Below are positions 35,724 to 45,116 of a stretch of DNA of 64,000 nt, one piece after another. This DNA is from Pyrenula massariospora (taxonomy: Eukaryota; Ascomycota; Eurotiomycetes; Pyrenulales; Pyrenulaceae). The stretch spans positions 372,001-436,000 of the forward strand of contig JAGFMI010000013.1 of the NCBI GenBank assembly GCA_021030905.1. The letters run 5' to 3'. Numbering within the stretch: position 1 is the first letter of the stretch; each line of letters starts with the position of its first letter. The notes beneath the pieces are model-generated. The model had not been told where the DNA came from. It saw nothing but the letters and a program-made list of their open reading frames with translations, and searched no databases. Both the position numbers and the translations under genes were made by a program.

Positions 35724-36315
35724 ATCGCGAGGCCAGTCCCGGGGGACCAGCTCGGTATAGAGTGAAGGATGTTGAGGTATTACTATGGTTGGATATGTGG
35801 TGGAAGGTAAAGTTCAGGATCAAATGATCAAGGCTATGATGGACCATTCGGCGGAAAACGGCTTCGGCAGGGAGGGCAGGGCAGGGCAGGCGCGTGACGA
35901 TGGGGAGTCGAAGCACCGGGGGCGTGTGGGTTGTTCCTGTGATCTTTTGTCAGGCCCTCATGGTGGAGAGAGCTTGGGGTTTGGCCTGGGTGTGGGCAAG
36001 CACTGCACGGTAGGCTCACATGCGCGCCTTCGACTGCGTCTGGAGGTTGTGTCGACGTGCTCGAGGCCGCCCCTTCCAGGCTGCTTTGGGGAAAGCGCCG
36101 CCCGAGAGCTCTGGCCTGGCCGGCCGCTGCAGACTGCTGCAGTCGCGATCCAGATCGCCCCCAGTGACACGACTGGCCCGGCTCGACGCACGCTAAAAAA
36201 AAATGTCCTTCCGCCCGCTGTCTTGCCTAAAGCCACCACCCACCACTCGGAATCTTCCCACGCCCAGCCTGACATCTGACGCATCCAAATTTCTGATCTT
36301 AATACCAGTAACAAG
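35724..36315. other. VAC8 upstream region
   Basis: Promoter of VAC8. G-rich on the plus strand around 35865-35960. Short frames here look non-coding. Confidence 0.35.
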
Positions 36316-36509
36316 TTGATCTAAGCAACTGCTTAATCGCCTAGCCTTAAGTCTTCTCTTAATCTTTATAGTTTAAGGCTTTCACAGATGTATTTTCTGA
36401 TTTAAGATTCTCAAAAGGCGGCCATTGGTAGTTAAAGGACGTCCGTTTGACCTATAAAAAGCATATTCCGTGGGAAGCTATGGATGCTCATAAGGCGGTT
36501 TTACCATAT
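36316..36509 (+). repeat. Unidentified repeat, copy A
   Basis: It begins TTGATCTAAGCAACTGCTTA and contains CAAAAGGCGGCC about 90 bases in, then TCCGTGGGAAGC near the end. It is followed directly by copy B with a period of 172 bases, and copy C starts at the stop codon of the next gene. No terminal inverted repeats, poly-A tail or coding capacity seen. Confidence 0.75.
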
Positions 36510-36686
36510 CGCCTAACCCTCAAGTCCTCTTTCAATCTCTATAGTTCAAGGTCTTCACAGACATATTTCTAGACCTAATATTCTTAAAAGGCGGCCGTCG
36601 GCAGTTAAAGGGGTTTTATTGAACTTGTGAATAGCACAATCCGTGGGAAGCCCTAGATGCTTATCAGGCAGTTTCACTGGTATTGC
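36510..36686 (+). repeat. Unidentified repeat, copy B
   Basis: A tandem partner of copy A, about 70-75% identical by eye, with the same landmarks in order: CGCCTAACCCTCAAGTCC, CTCTATAGTTCAAGG, AAAAGGCGGCC and TCCGTGGGAAGC. It ends about 100 bases before the start of the J-protein gene, so it lies in its promoter. Confidence 0.75.
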
Positions 36687-36785
36687 AGCGCCTAGTCTTG
36701 GCGCCAAGGCGCAGGCGCATACACCAAATCTTCGTGAGCCTACATATCAACAGAGCGTTTGCACGCCCGCCCGCCAGAAGACAAT

Positions 36786-37940
36786 ATGGCGCCAACCGAT
36801 GACCTGAAGGCGCATGCTAATTCCTCAGTCGATTTTTACGGACTCCTATCCATTCCGCCTACAGCTTCAGATACAGAAATCCGCCGCGCTTACCGAAAGA
36901 CATCTCTCAAATACCATCCGGATAAGGTTGGAGCTACAGACGAAAATCTAGAGAAGTTCCATCTCCTGCAGGTAGCCCAAGATGTCCTATCCGACCCGGC
37001 TATCAAGGCGCTCTACGACCAGAGCCGTGAGGCACGAGAGCGACGAAAGCGGGAAGATGCGCTATTAGATGGTCAGAGACGACAGATGAAGGATGATCTT
37101 GAGCGGCGTGAAAGGGGTTTCTTTACACCAGGTGGTCAGACCGCTGGTATCAAAAGGCGTTGGGATGAAGAAGAGTCCGGTGGCAAATTGGAGAAGGAAA
37201 TTCAGCGCATCGCTGAAAACAATCGCCGCTTAATGGCCCAGATGAAAGAGGAAAGAGCAAGAAAACGACAGCGAGAGGCCCTGGAAGAAGAGGAGAGACG
37301 TAATCAAGAGGCACAGAGGAAGCGTAGCGAAGAAGTACCAGAGGCAGCTAAGTCCAGCTACGGCCTGGGCGGATCGCATGTTCCTGAGATCGAGAGGACG
37401 GTCAAAGTTCGCTGGATTCGAGACGGTGCTGGACAAGATATCGATAAAGGGCAGCTGGAGGACCTCTTCAGGAGATTCGGGCAGGTTGAGCATTCTTTCC
37501 TTCTGAAGGACAAGAAGCGACGGCTTGAAGGACATGAAGGGAAAAAGGTGGTTGCCACTGGAGTAGTGGTCTTTGCATCCATTGTAGGAGCACATGCAGC
37601 TGTGGTGGATGCGAATCGTCAAAAAGGACCTGTGTGGGAGCTTGTCGATTCAGTCCGCTGGGCAGAAGAAAAAGCCCCTGACTCAAGTCGTGCTTCTCAT
37701 AGTCCTCCAAGGGCTCCGAATGTCTCATCACAACCTTCAGCCAATGAACCAGGCTTGAAAAAACCCCCATCTTTCGCTTCGTTCTCCACGGCGAAGTCCA
37801 ACACAAGTGGAAAGGGCCTAGGACCAAACAGCCCTAGCTTGGGGGAGCTGACCATGATGAGACTGAAAGACAAGCAAAGGGAGATTGAGCGCAAGAAATT
37901 GGCCCAAGAACTCTGCGATGGAGATACAGCAAATCCTTGA
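36786..37940 (+). CDS. CWF23: J-domain splicing factor, CWF23/DNAJC17-like
   Basis: A single exon of 384 residues. A J-domain lies at about 15-80 (FYGLLSIPPTASDTEIRRAY, HPD motif in KYHPDKVGA, LYDQ end). A long charged coiled coil follows (about 85-190, ERRKRED to EEERRNQEAQ), then an RRM-like fold at about 205-290 (VKVRWI, DLFRRFGQVEHSFLL and a VVFASIVGAHAAV segment). J plus coiled coil plus RRM is the architecture of human DNAJC17 and S. pombe Cwf23, spliceosome-associated J-proteins in the nucleus. The stop codon lies inside the first bases of repeat copy C, so the last residues may have been trimmed or replaced. No intron seen. Confidence 0.88.
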   Translation: MAPTDDLKAHANSSVDFYGLLSIPPTASDTEIRRAYRKTSLKYHPDKVGATDENLEKFHLLQVAQDVLSDPAIKALYDQSREARERRKREDALLDGQRRQMKDDLERRERGFFTPGGQTAGIKRRWDEEESGGKLEKEIQRIAENNRRLMAQMKEERARKRQREALEEEERRNQEAQRKRSEEVPEAAKSSYGLGGSHVPEIERTVKVRWIRDGAGQDIDKGQLEDLFRRFGQVEHSFLLKDKKRRLEGHEGKKVVATGVVVFASIVGAHAAVVDANRQKGPVWELVDSVRWAEEKAPDSSRASHSPPRAPNVSSQPSANEPGLKKPPSFASFSTAKSNTSGKGLGPNSPSLGELTMMRLKDKQREIERKKLAQELCDGDTANP

Positions 37941-38129
37941 TATAAGCAACTGCCTTATCGACCAACTTTCAAATCCTTATTCAGTCTCTATAGCTAAGAT
38001 TTTTACAAACATATTTCTACAGCTGAGCTGTTGAAAAGGCGGCCTTTGACAGTCGGAGGCGGCTGATTTGAGATGTGAAAAAGCGGTCCATCACACGCCC
38101 TGGGTGCTTACGAGACGACTTTACTGTAG
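37937..38129 (+). repeat. Unidentified repeat, copy C, at the J-protein stop codon
   Basis: It begins TTGATATAAGCAACTGCCTT, matching copy A at most of the first 25 positions. TCTCTATAG, GAAAAGGCGGCC and a GGTGCTTACGAGAC end follow in the same order as copies A and B. Its bases 2-4 are the TGA stop of the preceding gene. Upstream of TTGAT, copies A and C share nothing, so the repeat boundary is sharp. Confidence 0.7.
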
Positions 38130-38583
38130 CCACGTCTTGCCGAACAGCGAATAACAAGAGGCTGCCATGGTTTATACTCGGGAAGCTACTTATTGGAATG
38201 GGCGGCCTCCAGGCACGAGATCTTGGCACCTGCTCCCGGTCTCCTTGAGACTACTAACTTAGATAGCATTCAGTTCTCGACCTTTTCCTCCACCACTTGT
38301 ACCTAATGCCCGAATCCTCGTTACCGCTTTCGTCGGATGATGGCAAGTTGCTTCTGAAAATTCCTTCGGTCGATGGCAACTTCCATTTCCCAGGTAGACC
38401 GCTGTGTACCATCACCAGCCCAGCTTGCATTAGCGCTCATTATCGTCCGATCTTGCCCAGCAGAGGTTCCTATCGAAGGTCTCGTTACCACTCAAAAATG
38501 AAACAATATGGCAGTTACTCACGCAAACTATAGACCACCTCCACTCATTACGATTTGCAGTGCATTTCTCTACTCCATCCAAC
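38130..38583. other. Intergenic
   Basis: Promoter of the next gene. The frame starting MPESSLPLSSDDGKLLLK at about 38306 looks only weakly coding. Nothing else seen. Confidence 0.35.
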
Positions 38584-40071
38584 ATGAGGGAGCTTGACGG
38601 AGTAGCATACTGGAAGCAAGCTTTCGAGAAATCAGAAAAAGCTCAAGCAAAGCTTTTGGACCGGATCTACGAACTGGAACAGTCTGAAAACCCCCCTGAT
38701 AGTCAGATCAAGCTGGCGAATGCGGTAGTCACTGGCAGTGGCAAAAGGAAACGACAAGAGACCGTGCCTATTCAAAAAGCTAATAGTCAAGCCAAACGAA
38801 AAGCTACATCGACTCGTGGTACCCAGAAGACTGGCGAGAGCTTGGTCAATTTTCTGTCTCCGACCACGTCTCTCACAAATACTCCAAACACTGTGTTAGC
38901 TCGTAAGTCGAACTTGAAGGCTAGACCGCTCTGACTAACAAGCCTAGAACAGGGATTTCTTCGAAAATTTTTTGACCTCCGTTCAAGCATCATCGATCGA
39001 ACTCATCAGCCGGAGCATGTTGTCAACATCGTGTCAGGTCTTTGCCAGGCTGCGCGAGACATTATCTACGACACTGTACATCGTTTTCTCACAGGCTCGA
39101 GCAAGCCTACAGCATATGACACAGGCAAAATTCTAGACGAGGAGCTTCAATCCACCTCCCAGGTCTTACAGAATGGGTTTTCCGCTGTGATTGAAGCAAT
39201 GGAAAAGTTTGACGACAGCACTTTCTCCAAATTGTCTGCAAAGAAGATCGCGGTTTCGGCGCTAGAACTTCTCGTGTATTTACTCGATGAAATACATGGC
39301 ACGTGCGCACTTTATTCGGAACATATGGCTGAATTAGAGAAGCGAGCGTTCCGACCGTCAAATTCGAAGACAAGAGGATCAAAGAACAGAGAGACTACAA
39401 AGACAAACCTTCATACAACCGTCGCGCGGTGGCTTACCGATTTGCTATACAGTCTGATTCAATGCATTGATGATAGGACCGCGGTGTTCAATGACCTTTT
39501 TGAGGGTTATTGCTGTGTTTTGCTTGATTGCGTCGGGAAAATTCTCTCTTTACAGGTGTTTGCTAGCGACATCGACACTGTGCCTGGGTCTCCTCACCCA
39601 AAGCTCAAACAACCTACAAGACTCAAAGATTCCGTCGGTTCCCACTTACAGCTCGAACTTCATTCATCCCAATTTGAAGGTCGACTCGTCTTGTATCTCT
39701 TAGAACAGTTACTAGATATCATCACCCGCCACCAGACTCTCATGACGGCACAGTCACCTCCAATCTTTGGCCTCAGCAAAAATGCCTCCCTCTCAACCCG
39801 TGAGTTTATGGATAAGTCGAATAAAAAGTTACAGCTATCGTTGATGAAGAGTGTCTTTGGTCACCAGGATCTTACGTTCAGGGACTCACTATCCAGGCCA
39901 GCTGCTCCAACCAAGATTGAATCTCTAGCTTCTCTTGAGCCTCTGAACGCCTCAAAAGGTTTCCCTGAGAATCCGGACTGGTTCGTGGGACAAGTCTGGA
40001 GGTTGCTTGGTTGGGAAGTTTTGGGTCATCTTTCTCCCGTTCATGGTTCACAAGCGAATACCGAGAGATAG
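38584..40071 (+). CDS. Conserved-looking orphan protein
   Basis: Two exons give 480 residues. A 45-nt intron at 38903-38947 joins PNTVLA to QGFLRKFFDLRSSI. The N-terminus RELDGVAYWKQAFEKSEKAQ, then KLLDRIYELEQ, is a coiled coil. A basic, Lys/Arg-rich linker (SGKRKRQ, QAKRKAT) could be nuclear-localising. From about residue 107 on the protein is all-helical, with hydrophobic periodicity and no membrane segment. I do not recognise a family. Its stop lies 56 bases from that of the opposing decarboxylase gene. Confidence 0.65.
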
Positions 40072-40127
40072 TGCGCATCTTGCCATTTTGTACGCCATAT
40101 TGGCCAACTCGCTGTTCGATTCACGAC

Positions 40128-41258
40128 TTATCCGGTCAAACCCAAAATTCTTAGGGCATTGCCTCCGAGAATTGCATTGGCGGTCTGAGAATCCTCTCCA
40201 AATGCAGTACTGATGGCTGCATAATTGTTGGTCACACTTGGCCACTTTTCTTGGGTCGGATCTAAAGCTGGGAAGAACGGATGATCTGTACCAAAGAGAA
40301 CTCTGTCGGCACTTCCCGCTGCCTGGACTGCAGCTTTTAGCCCGACATCCCCATATATCACGGCGTCCAGATATATGTTATTGTGAAGGACATCCCAGAT
40401 GCTTTTCTTAGGACCCTGCTTTTGTCCGCCATTTGCAACAAATTCTCTTTCATGTTCCACGCAGCTCTGAATTCTTCCAGCCAAGAATGGCAAAGTCCCG
40501 CCGGAGTGAGCCAAGAGCATCTGCAAGCCGGAAAACTCATCGAAAATGCCAGCCAGAAACATGCGTGTCAGTGCAATAGTGGTCTCCAATGGAAATCCCA
40601 AAGCAAGAGGCAGGACATGACCAGATCTGGCTACGGTTGTTTCACCGCCGAAGGCCACATCTGGAAGCCCGTAATGAGGATGCAAAAATACCATGGTCTC
40701 GGTTTCTTGCAAAGCTTGCCATACCGGCCTCATAGACGGGTCATCCAAGCCCTTCCCCAGCCCTGTGGTGCCCATGACTATTCCTTTAATGTTTTTCAGT
40801 GTTTTGAGTCTTCTTATCTCGCTTGTAATTTCTATTGCGCTAGCACCTAGAGGTAATGTTCCAAATCCGTAGAGTTTGCAAGCTTTGCCAGTTTGCCCTT
40901 CGTCATTAAATGCATCACAGCTTTGGTTGAGATTGTCATTTACATTGACAGCCCAATCAGCCGCCTCTTGGCCGTGAAGAAAGTCTAGCCAGGGATTCGC
41001 CAAGCTGACAACGCTGATGTTGATGCCATGGCGCTCCATGAACTTTCGTTTCTCGTCCCACGAATAGTATGAAGCATCAATCGGACGCCCACGAGATGCT
41101 TGTGGCCGAGATGGATCGTCATCCGACGCAAGAATGATCAAACGAGGATCTGCACCGTTTGGAGGGTCATATACGTACGGTGTGCTTTTACGTGAGCGCA
41201 AGAGAGAGAGGTAGGCAGGCGGGTACATGTGAGTGTGGACGTCAACGATGAGCGGCAT
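40128..41258 (-). CDS. Uracil-5-carboxylate (iso-orotate) decarboxylase
   Basis: A single exon of 376 residues in the ACMSD-type amidohydrolase family. Catalytic pattern: VDVHTHMYP (His8, His10), HPHYGLP (His193/195), AHSGGTLPF (His251) and FGTDHPFF (Asp325). The blocks LANPWLDFL, GTTGLGKGLDDP, GHVLPLALGFPLETT and IYLDAVIY match fungal iso-orotate decarboxylase (EC 4.1.1.66), which removes CO2 from uracil-5-carboxylate to give uracil. Asp325 and His193/195 correspond to zinc/substrate ligands of that enzyme. Its divergent neighbour makes the substrate, which strongly supports this over the sister decarboxylases (ACMSD, gamma-resorcylate). No signal peptide; cytosolic. Confidence 0.9.
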   Translation of the reverse strand: MPLIVDVHTHMYPPAYLSLLRSRKSTPYVYDPPNGADPRLIILASDDDPSRPQASRGRPIDASYYSWDEKRKFMERHGINISVVSLANPWLDFLHGQEAADWAVNVNDNLNQSCDAFNDEGQTGKACKLYGFGTLPLGASAIEITSEIRRLKTLKNIKGIVMGTTGLGKGLDDPSMRPVWQALQETETMVFLHPHYGLPDVAFGGETTVARSGHVLPLALGFPLETTIALTRMFLAGIFDEFSGLQMLLAHSGGTLPFLAGRIQSCVEHEREFVANGGQKQGPKKSIWDVLHNNIYLDAVIYGDVGLKAAVQAAGSADRVLFGTDHPFFPALDPTQEKWPSVTNNYAAISTAFGEDSQTANAILGGNALRILGLTG

Positions 41259-41669
41259 AATGATGGTAGCCTTTCAAGAGTTCAAGACACTTTATTTCTG
41301 GAAGAATCTCCTGCTGCAATTTGAGACTCTCTACTATTTTCCTTTGTAGATATTATTTGACAGACTTTCGGTGTCCTCTGTTTACTTTTACGCAGTGCTC
41401 GGCAGATATCCTCCATCTCCAACGCATGGTAGTGGCGGGGCACGTCTTGGCGTCTTCCGCTTTCACTTTCTTATCGTTATCTACTTTAATTCACGTGTAT
41501 AACCGACTACTGACGGCTCTCTATTTGCGTTGAATTAATCTCTACACTCAGTCGAAGCTGTTTCACTTGACAACATTTCTTCACAGTTCCAGCGGTGGTA
41601 AATATAAAGTGCAAACACAACTGCTAGCTCTTCCGCCTCGGCAGTGTATTTGTCGAACCTACGCCAACA
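41259..41669. promoter_or_regulatory. Shared divergent promoter of the thymine-salvage pair
   Basis: 411 bases lie between the two start codons. The region can drive both genes together. No TATA box is clear on either side; AAATATAAAG lies about 60 bases before the hydroxylase start. Confidence 0.55.
41471..41482 (-). promoter_or_regulatory. Paired GATA-factor sites
   Basis: TTATCGTTATCT on the plus strand is two adjacent HGATAR sites on the minus strand, the paired arrangement favoured by AreA/Nit2-type nitrogen regulators. It is placed centrally in the shared promoter. Binding is inferred from the motif only. Confidence 0.4.
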
Positions 41670-42780
41670 ATGGGTTCAATTCAGACTGCCGCTGAACCAA
41701 ACGGACAAAAATCTCTCAATGCAGTCGCTCAAGATGACCTTGTGATACCTGTGCGTAGACAAAATCCTTAACCATCAAAAAAACTTCTTTCTAGCCCTCG
41801 ACTAAGCACTTGCCAAGGTAATCAACTTCTCCCACTTCCTCCACGGCAACCCCGCCGAGAAGTCCTCCACCGCCGCCGCCGTCCTGCACGCCTTCCAAAC
41901 CTCCGGCTTTTTATATCTTTCCGACCACGGCATCCCCGCCGAAGCAATCTCCTCCGTCTTCCGCCACTCCGCCGCCTTCTTTAACCGTCCACAGTCCCAG
42001 AAGGACGCCCTCGCCTGGTCCACCCCGCAGAGCAACCGCGGCTACGTGACCCTCGGGCGCGAGAAGGTGAGCCTCCCCGACCAGGATGTCGGGGCGCTGC
42101 GCGCCGCGAACCCGGACATGAAGGAGTCGATGGAGATGGGGCGGGAGGGGGAGGAGGGCCGGCCGAATCGGTTTCCCGATCGGTTTGACGGGGAAGGGGT
42201 GGAGTTTGCGGGGGTGATGAGGGAGTTTTTTTTGGTCTGTAAGGGGTTGCATGTTAGTGTTATGCGGGCGATTGCGGTGGGGATGGGGTATGAAGAGGGT
42301 TTCTTTGATGGGTATACGGATGTCGGGGATAACAATTTGCGGTTGTTGCATTATCCGCCGGCGGCGAAGAGGGGGTTTAGGGATAATAAGAGGCAGGTGC
42401 GGGCGGGGGAGCATAGTGATTATGGGAATGTGACGTTGCTGTTTCAGGATGATGTGGGGGGGTTGGAGGTGCGCAGTCCGAGGGGGACGTTTGTACGTGC
42501 CAGGCCGATTCCGGGGACTATTGTGGTGAACGCGGGGGATATGTTGGCGAGGTGGAGCAATGACACTATTCAGAGCACCAGGCATCGGGTGGTTCAGCCG
42601 CCGGATGAAGGGGGTGAAGAAGACGAAGGGGCGATGTACAAGGCGAGGTATTCGGTGGCTTATTTCTGTAATCCGAATTATGACACGGTTATTGATGTTT
42701 TGCCGGGGGTGGGAGAGCAGAAGTATAAGAGTATCACGGCCGGAGAGTATATGGTGCAGCGGCTTTCGGAGACCTACTGA
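41670..42780 (+). CDS. Thymine 7-hydroxylase (thymine dioxygenase)
   Basis: Two exons (intron 41751-41817) give 347 residues, close to the ~333 of the Neurospora enzyme. This is an Fe(II)/2-oxoglutarate oxygenase: GEHSDYGNVTLLFQD supplies His and Asp near residues 225 and 227. DTIQSTRHRVV supplies the distal His near 282, and RYSVAYFCNPN the 2-oxoglutarate Arg near 303. Family blocks GREKV, DMKESMEMGRE, HVSVMRAIAVGMG, GDNNLRLLHYPP and VVNAGDMLARWSNDTI all match. It oxidises thymine stepwise to uracil-5-carboxylate (EC 1.14.11.6). The divergent neighbour removes the carboxyl group. The first 100 codons end mostly in C and the rest are G-rich. Confidence 0.92.
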
Positions 42781-43515
42781 TGGAGACTGTTTTCTTTCAT
42801 TACGAGAAGCGGCCGCCGGGTTATGGTTGCTCACAGACATGTCGGATGCCAGGAGGCGCAGAGGTGTGGAATTCGGCGTACTGGATTGGAATGATACCAC
42901 CAAGTCTGAGTCAAACTATCATAGGAGAACAGCATTTCCCCTTACTGAGTTCCATAAGCGTCTTCGTCACCGTACGTTGGTCCTCATCAACGGCGATTTT
43001 CCAGGCTGCATTGTCAATTGTTCAGAGTGTAGCAAGATCCAAATCGTTCACTTTAGACGGCTTAGTAATAAGGCCAAATAAAAGCCCTTATCGAGCTTCT
43101 AGATAAGCTTGTTACGGCTTCGTAGCGGTACCGTGCTTTCCCCGGCTTCCTTCTCAAGAACTCAACGTCTGTGCCTCATAATCCCGTTCCGTGGGAGCCG
43201 GGGGCGCGGCGGGTAATAGGTAGGTAAGTTAGCACACTCGCCGTCTCGCATGTGCCGCAATCTAGGCGAGTTATATTGCAGAGAAGGTAAGCACTTACGG
43301 CCAGCGATGCACGCGGCACATTGAGGTAGGCTTAGACAAAGGGGATTGGGAAAGTTGGTACTTGGTGCAGCGGGATAATTGACACAACTTCAGCGTCTTA
43401 CATTCTTCTAGATCTAGAGTTGGCTGATGAGAATCGATACAAGTCTAACGCAGGTCTTAAACGGCACCGGATTCTCTCGCAAAAACCTCGTTTTTAACGG
43501 CGTCCGCATCAAATC
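42781..43515. other. Intergenic
   Basis: Contains the 3' end of the hydroxylase transcript and the promoter of the amidohydrolase. No gene seen. Confidence 0.4.
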
Positions 43516-44826
43516 ATGACCAAAATCACCCCCCTAAAAACGACAGCAGCAGCAACAACACCTTCCACCCCCACTAAGCCCTCCGCCCATGGCATAAGCG
43601 CCAAGCTCCTAATCCCTGGCCGCGGATCCCCAGTCCCCTCCGCCCTCGTGATCATCCAAGAAGCGAAAATCGCCTGGGCGGGCCCATCCCACGATCTGCC
43701 CGCAGCTTACGCCGACGTCCCCATCAAAACTCACGTCGCGTACCTGCTCGCGGGCCTCTGGGACTGTCACGTGCACTTCGTCGGCGTAGTCTCGCTCACG
43801 ACGGGGGCTTACTTCGCCACATCGCCGACGCACATCGGGCTGCGGCTCGCGAGGGATGCTGGGGCGACGTTGAACGCGGGGTTTACCTCTGTGCGGGACG
43901 TGGGGGGTTTTGGGACGGAGGTCGCCAAGGCGGTGAGGGAAGGGAGTGTCAAGGGGCCGAACGTGTACGCGGCGGGGTGTGCTATTGGTATGACGGGTGG
44001 GCATAGCGATAAGCATGATATCCCGCTGAGGGTGGTGCAAGGGGTGATGGCGGAGGAGGGGTCGCCGACGGAGCTGGCGGACGGGGTGGACGCGGCGACG
44101 CGGGCGGTGCGGCTGCAGCTGCGCAAGGGGGCAAGGTTGATTAAGATCGTGGCGACCGGGGGCGCGGGGTCGTTGCTGGATGATCCGCGGCATCGACAGT
44201 ACTCGGATGCGGAGCTGAGGGCGTTTGTGGAGGAGGCGGAGCGGGCGCGGTTGATTGTTGCGGCGCATTGCCATGGGAAGGAGGGGATTCTTGCGTGTGT
44301 GAGGGCCGGGGTGAAGACGATTGAGCATGGCTCGTACCTTGATGAGGAGGTGGTCGCGGAGATGAAGGCTCGGGGAGTGATTCTCGTGCCCACGCGGACG
44401 GTGTTTGTCTCTGGGCTCAAGATGGCGGATGCCTGGGAGCCGGAGAGCTATGCGAAACTGAAGGCTATGGCGGACGCGCACGAGAAGAGCTACGCGCTCG
44501 CCGTCAAACGGGGCGTCAAGATTGCGCTTGGTACCGACTTGGACATGAGCAACGACTCCTTGCTCGGGCATGGTCGCAATGGGAAAGAACTAGCTCTTGC
44601 TGTCAAGGCTGGTATGACGCCCCTGCAGGCAATCGAGGCGTGCACGGCAACAGCGCCGGAGACGCTGGGCCCGCAGGCACCGCTGTCCGGACAGGTCAAG
44701 GAAGGGTATGATGCGGATTTAATTGCCATGGACGAGAACCCGCTCGAGGGTATCGATCTGGTTTCTAATCCGAACAACATCAAATATGTATGGAAGGGGG
44801 GTAAAATGGAGAAATCGCCTTCGTAG
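43516..44826 (+). CDS. Ochratoxinase-like metal-dependent amidohydrolase
   Basis: A single exon of 436 residues. Metal-site residues align by order and spacing with Aspergillus niger ochratoxinase: GLWDCHVHF (His85, His87), LIKIVATGG (Lys209, the carboxylated lysine), VAAHCHGK (His250), IEHGSYLDEE (His270) and IALGTD (Asp340). The C-terminal sandwich block DADLIAMDENPLEGI is also present. Unlike the secreted Aspergillus enzyme it lacks a signal peptide and starts with a Thr/Ala-rich tail, so it is probably cytosolic. The family hydrolyses N-acyl amino acids and related amides; the natural substrate here is unknown. It may be unrelated to the adjacent pyrimidine genes despite the shared metallo-hydrolase fold. 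Codons switch from C-ending to G-rich near 43800. Confidence 0.85.
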   Translation: MTKITPLKTTAAATTPSTPTKPSAHGISAKLLIPGRGSPVPSALVIIQEAKIAWAGPSHDLPAAYADVPIKTHVAYLLAGLWDCHVHFVGVVSLTTGAYFATSPTHIGLRLARDAGATLNAGFTSVRDVGGFGTEVAKAVREGSVKGPNVYAAGCAIGMTGGHSDKHDIPLRVVQGVMAEEGSPTELADGVDAATRAVRLQLRKGARLIKIVATGGAGSLLDDPRHRQYSDAELRAFVEEAERARLIVAAHCHGKEGILACVRAGVKTIEHGSYLDEEVVAEMKARGVILVPTRTVFVSGLKMADAWEPESYAKLKAMADAHEKSYALAVKRGVKIALGTDLDMSNDSLLGHGRNGKELALAVKAGMTPLQAIEACTATAPETLGPQAPLSGQVKEGYDADLIAMDENPLEGIDLVSNPNNIKYVWKGGKMEKSPS

Positions 44827-45116
44827 GGTAGATGAAGGGGGAGAAGCCGGAGGTGAGAAGAAATTCAAGTGATGGGAATGTATACGAAATACCTAATTGA
44901 AGTATGGAAAGCTAGGTCTAGGTGGACAGTGAATTCCATTCTTATGAAGTAATACCTGTTAAGTCCATTCCCAAGGGATCGGTTTTTAGTATAGAATATT
45001 CGCAAGGGACCCACCTGCGGTAACATGATTATAGCCAAGTGAACGACTACGCTATGCTTCGAAGCTTCGAATTTCGATTTCAAGCTTGGTCAAACACGAC
45101 GAGATTTGTGAGGGAG

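Noticed and set aside
35785-36279. A 164-codon plus-strand frame upstream of VAC8
   Set aside because: It overlaps the VAC8 promoter, shows no domain and owes its length to G-rich composition.
40128-41258. ACMSD or gamma-resorcylate decarboxylase identity
   Set aside because: The blocks GTTGLGKGLDDP and GHVLPLALGFPLETT, together with the adjacent thymine hydroxylase, fit iso-orotate decarboxylase better.
42046-42903. Long minus-strand frame opposite thymine 7-hydroxylase
   Set aside because: Arg/Pro/His-rich composition is typical of an antisense shadow of GC-rich codons; the plus strand carries full family motifs.
43609-44571. Long minus-strand frame opposite the amidohydrolase
   Set aside because: The same antisense effect; it is Arg/Pro/His-rich with no domain.
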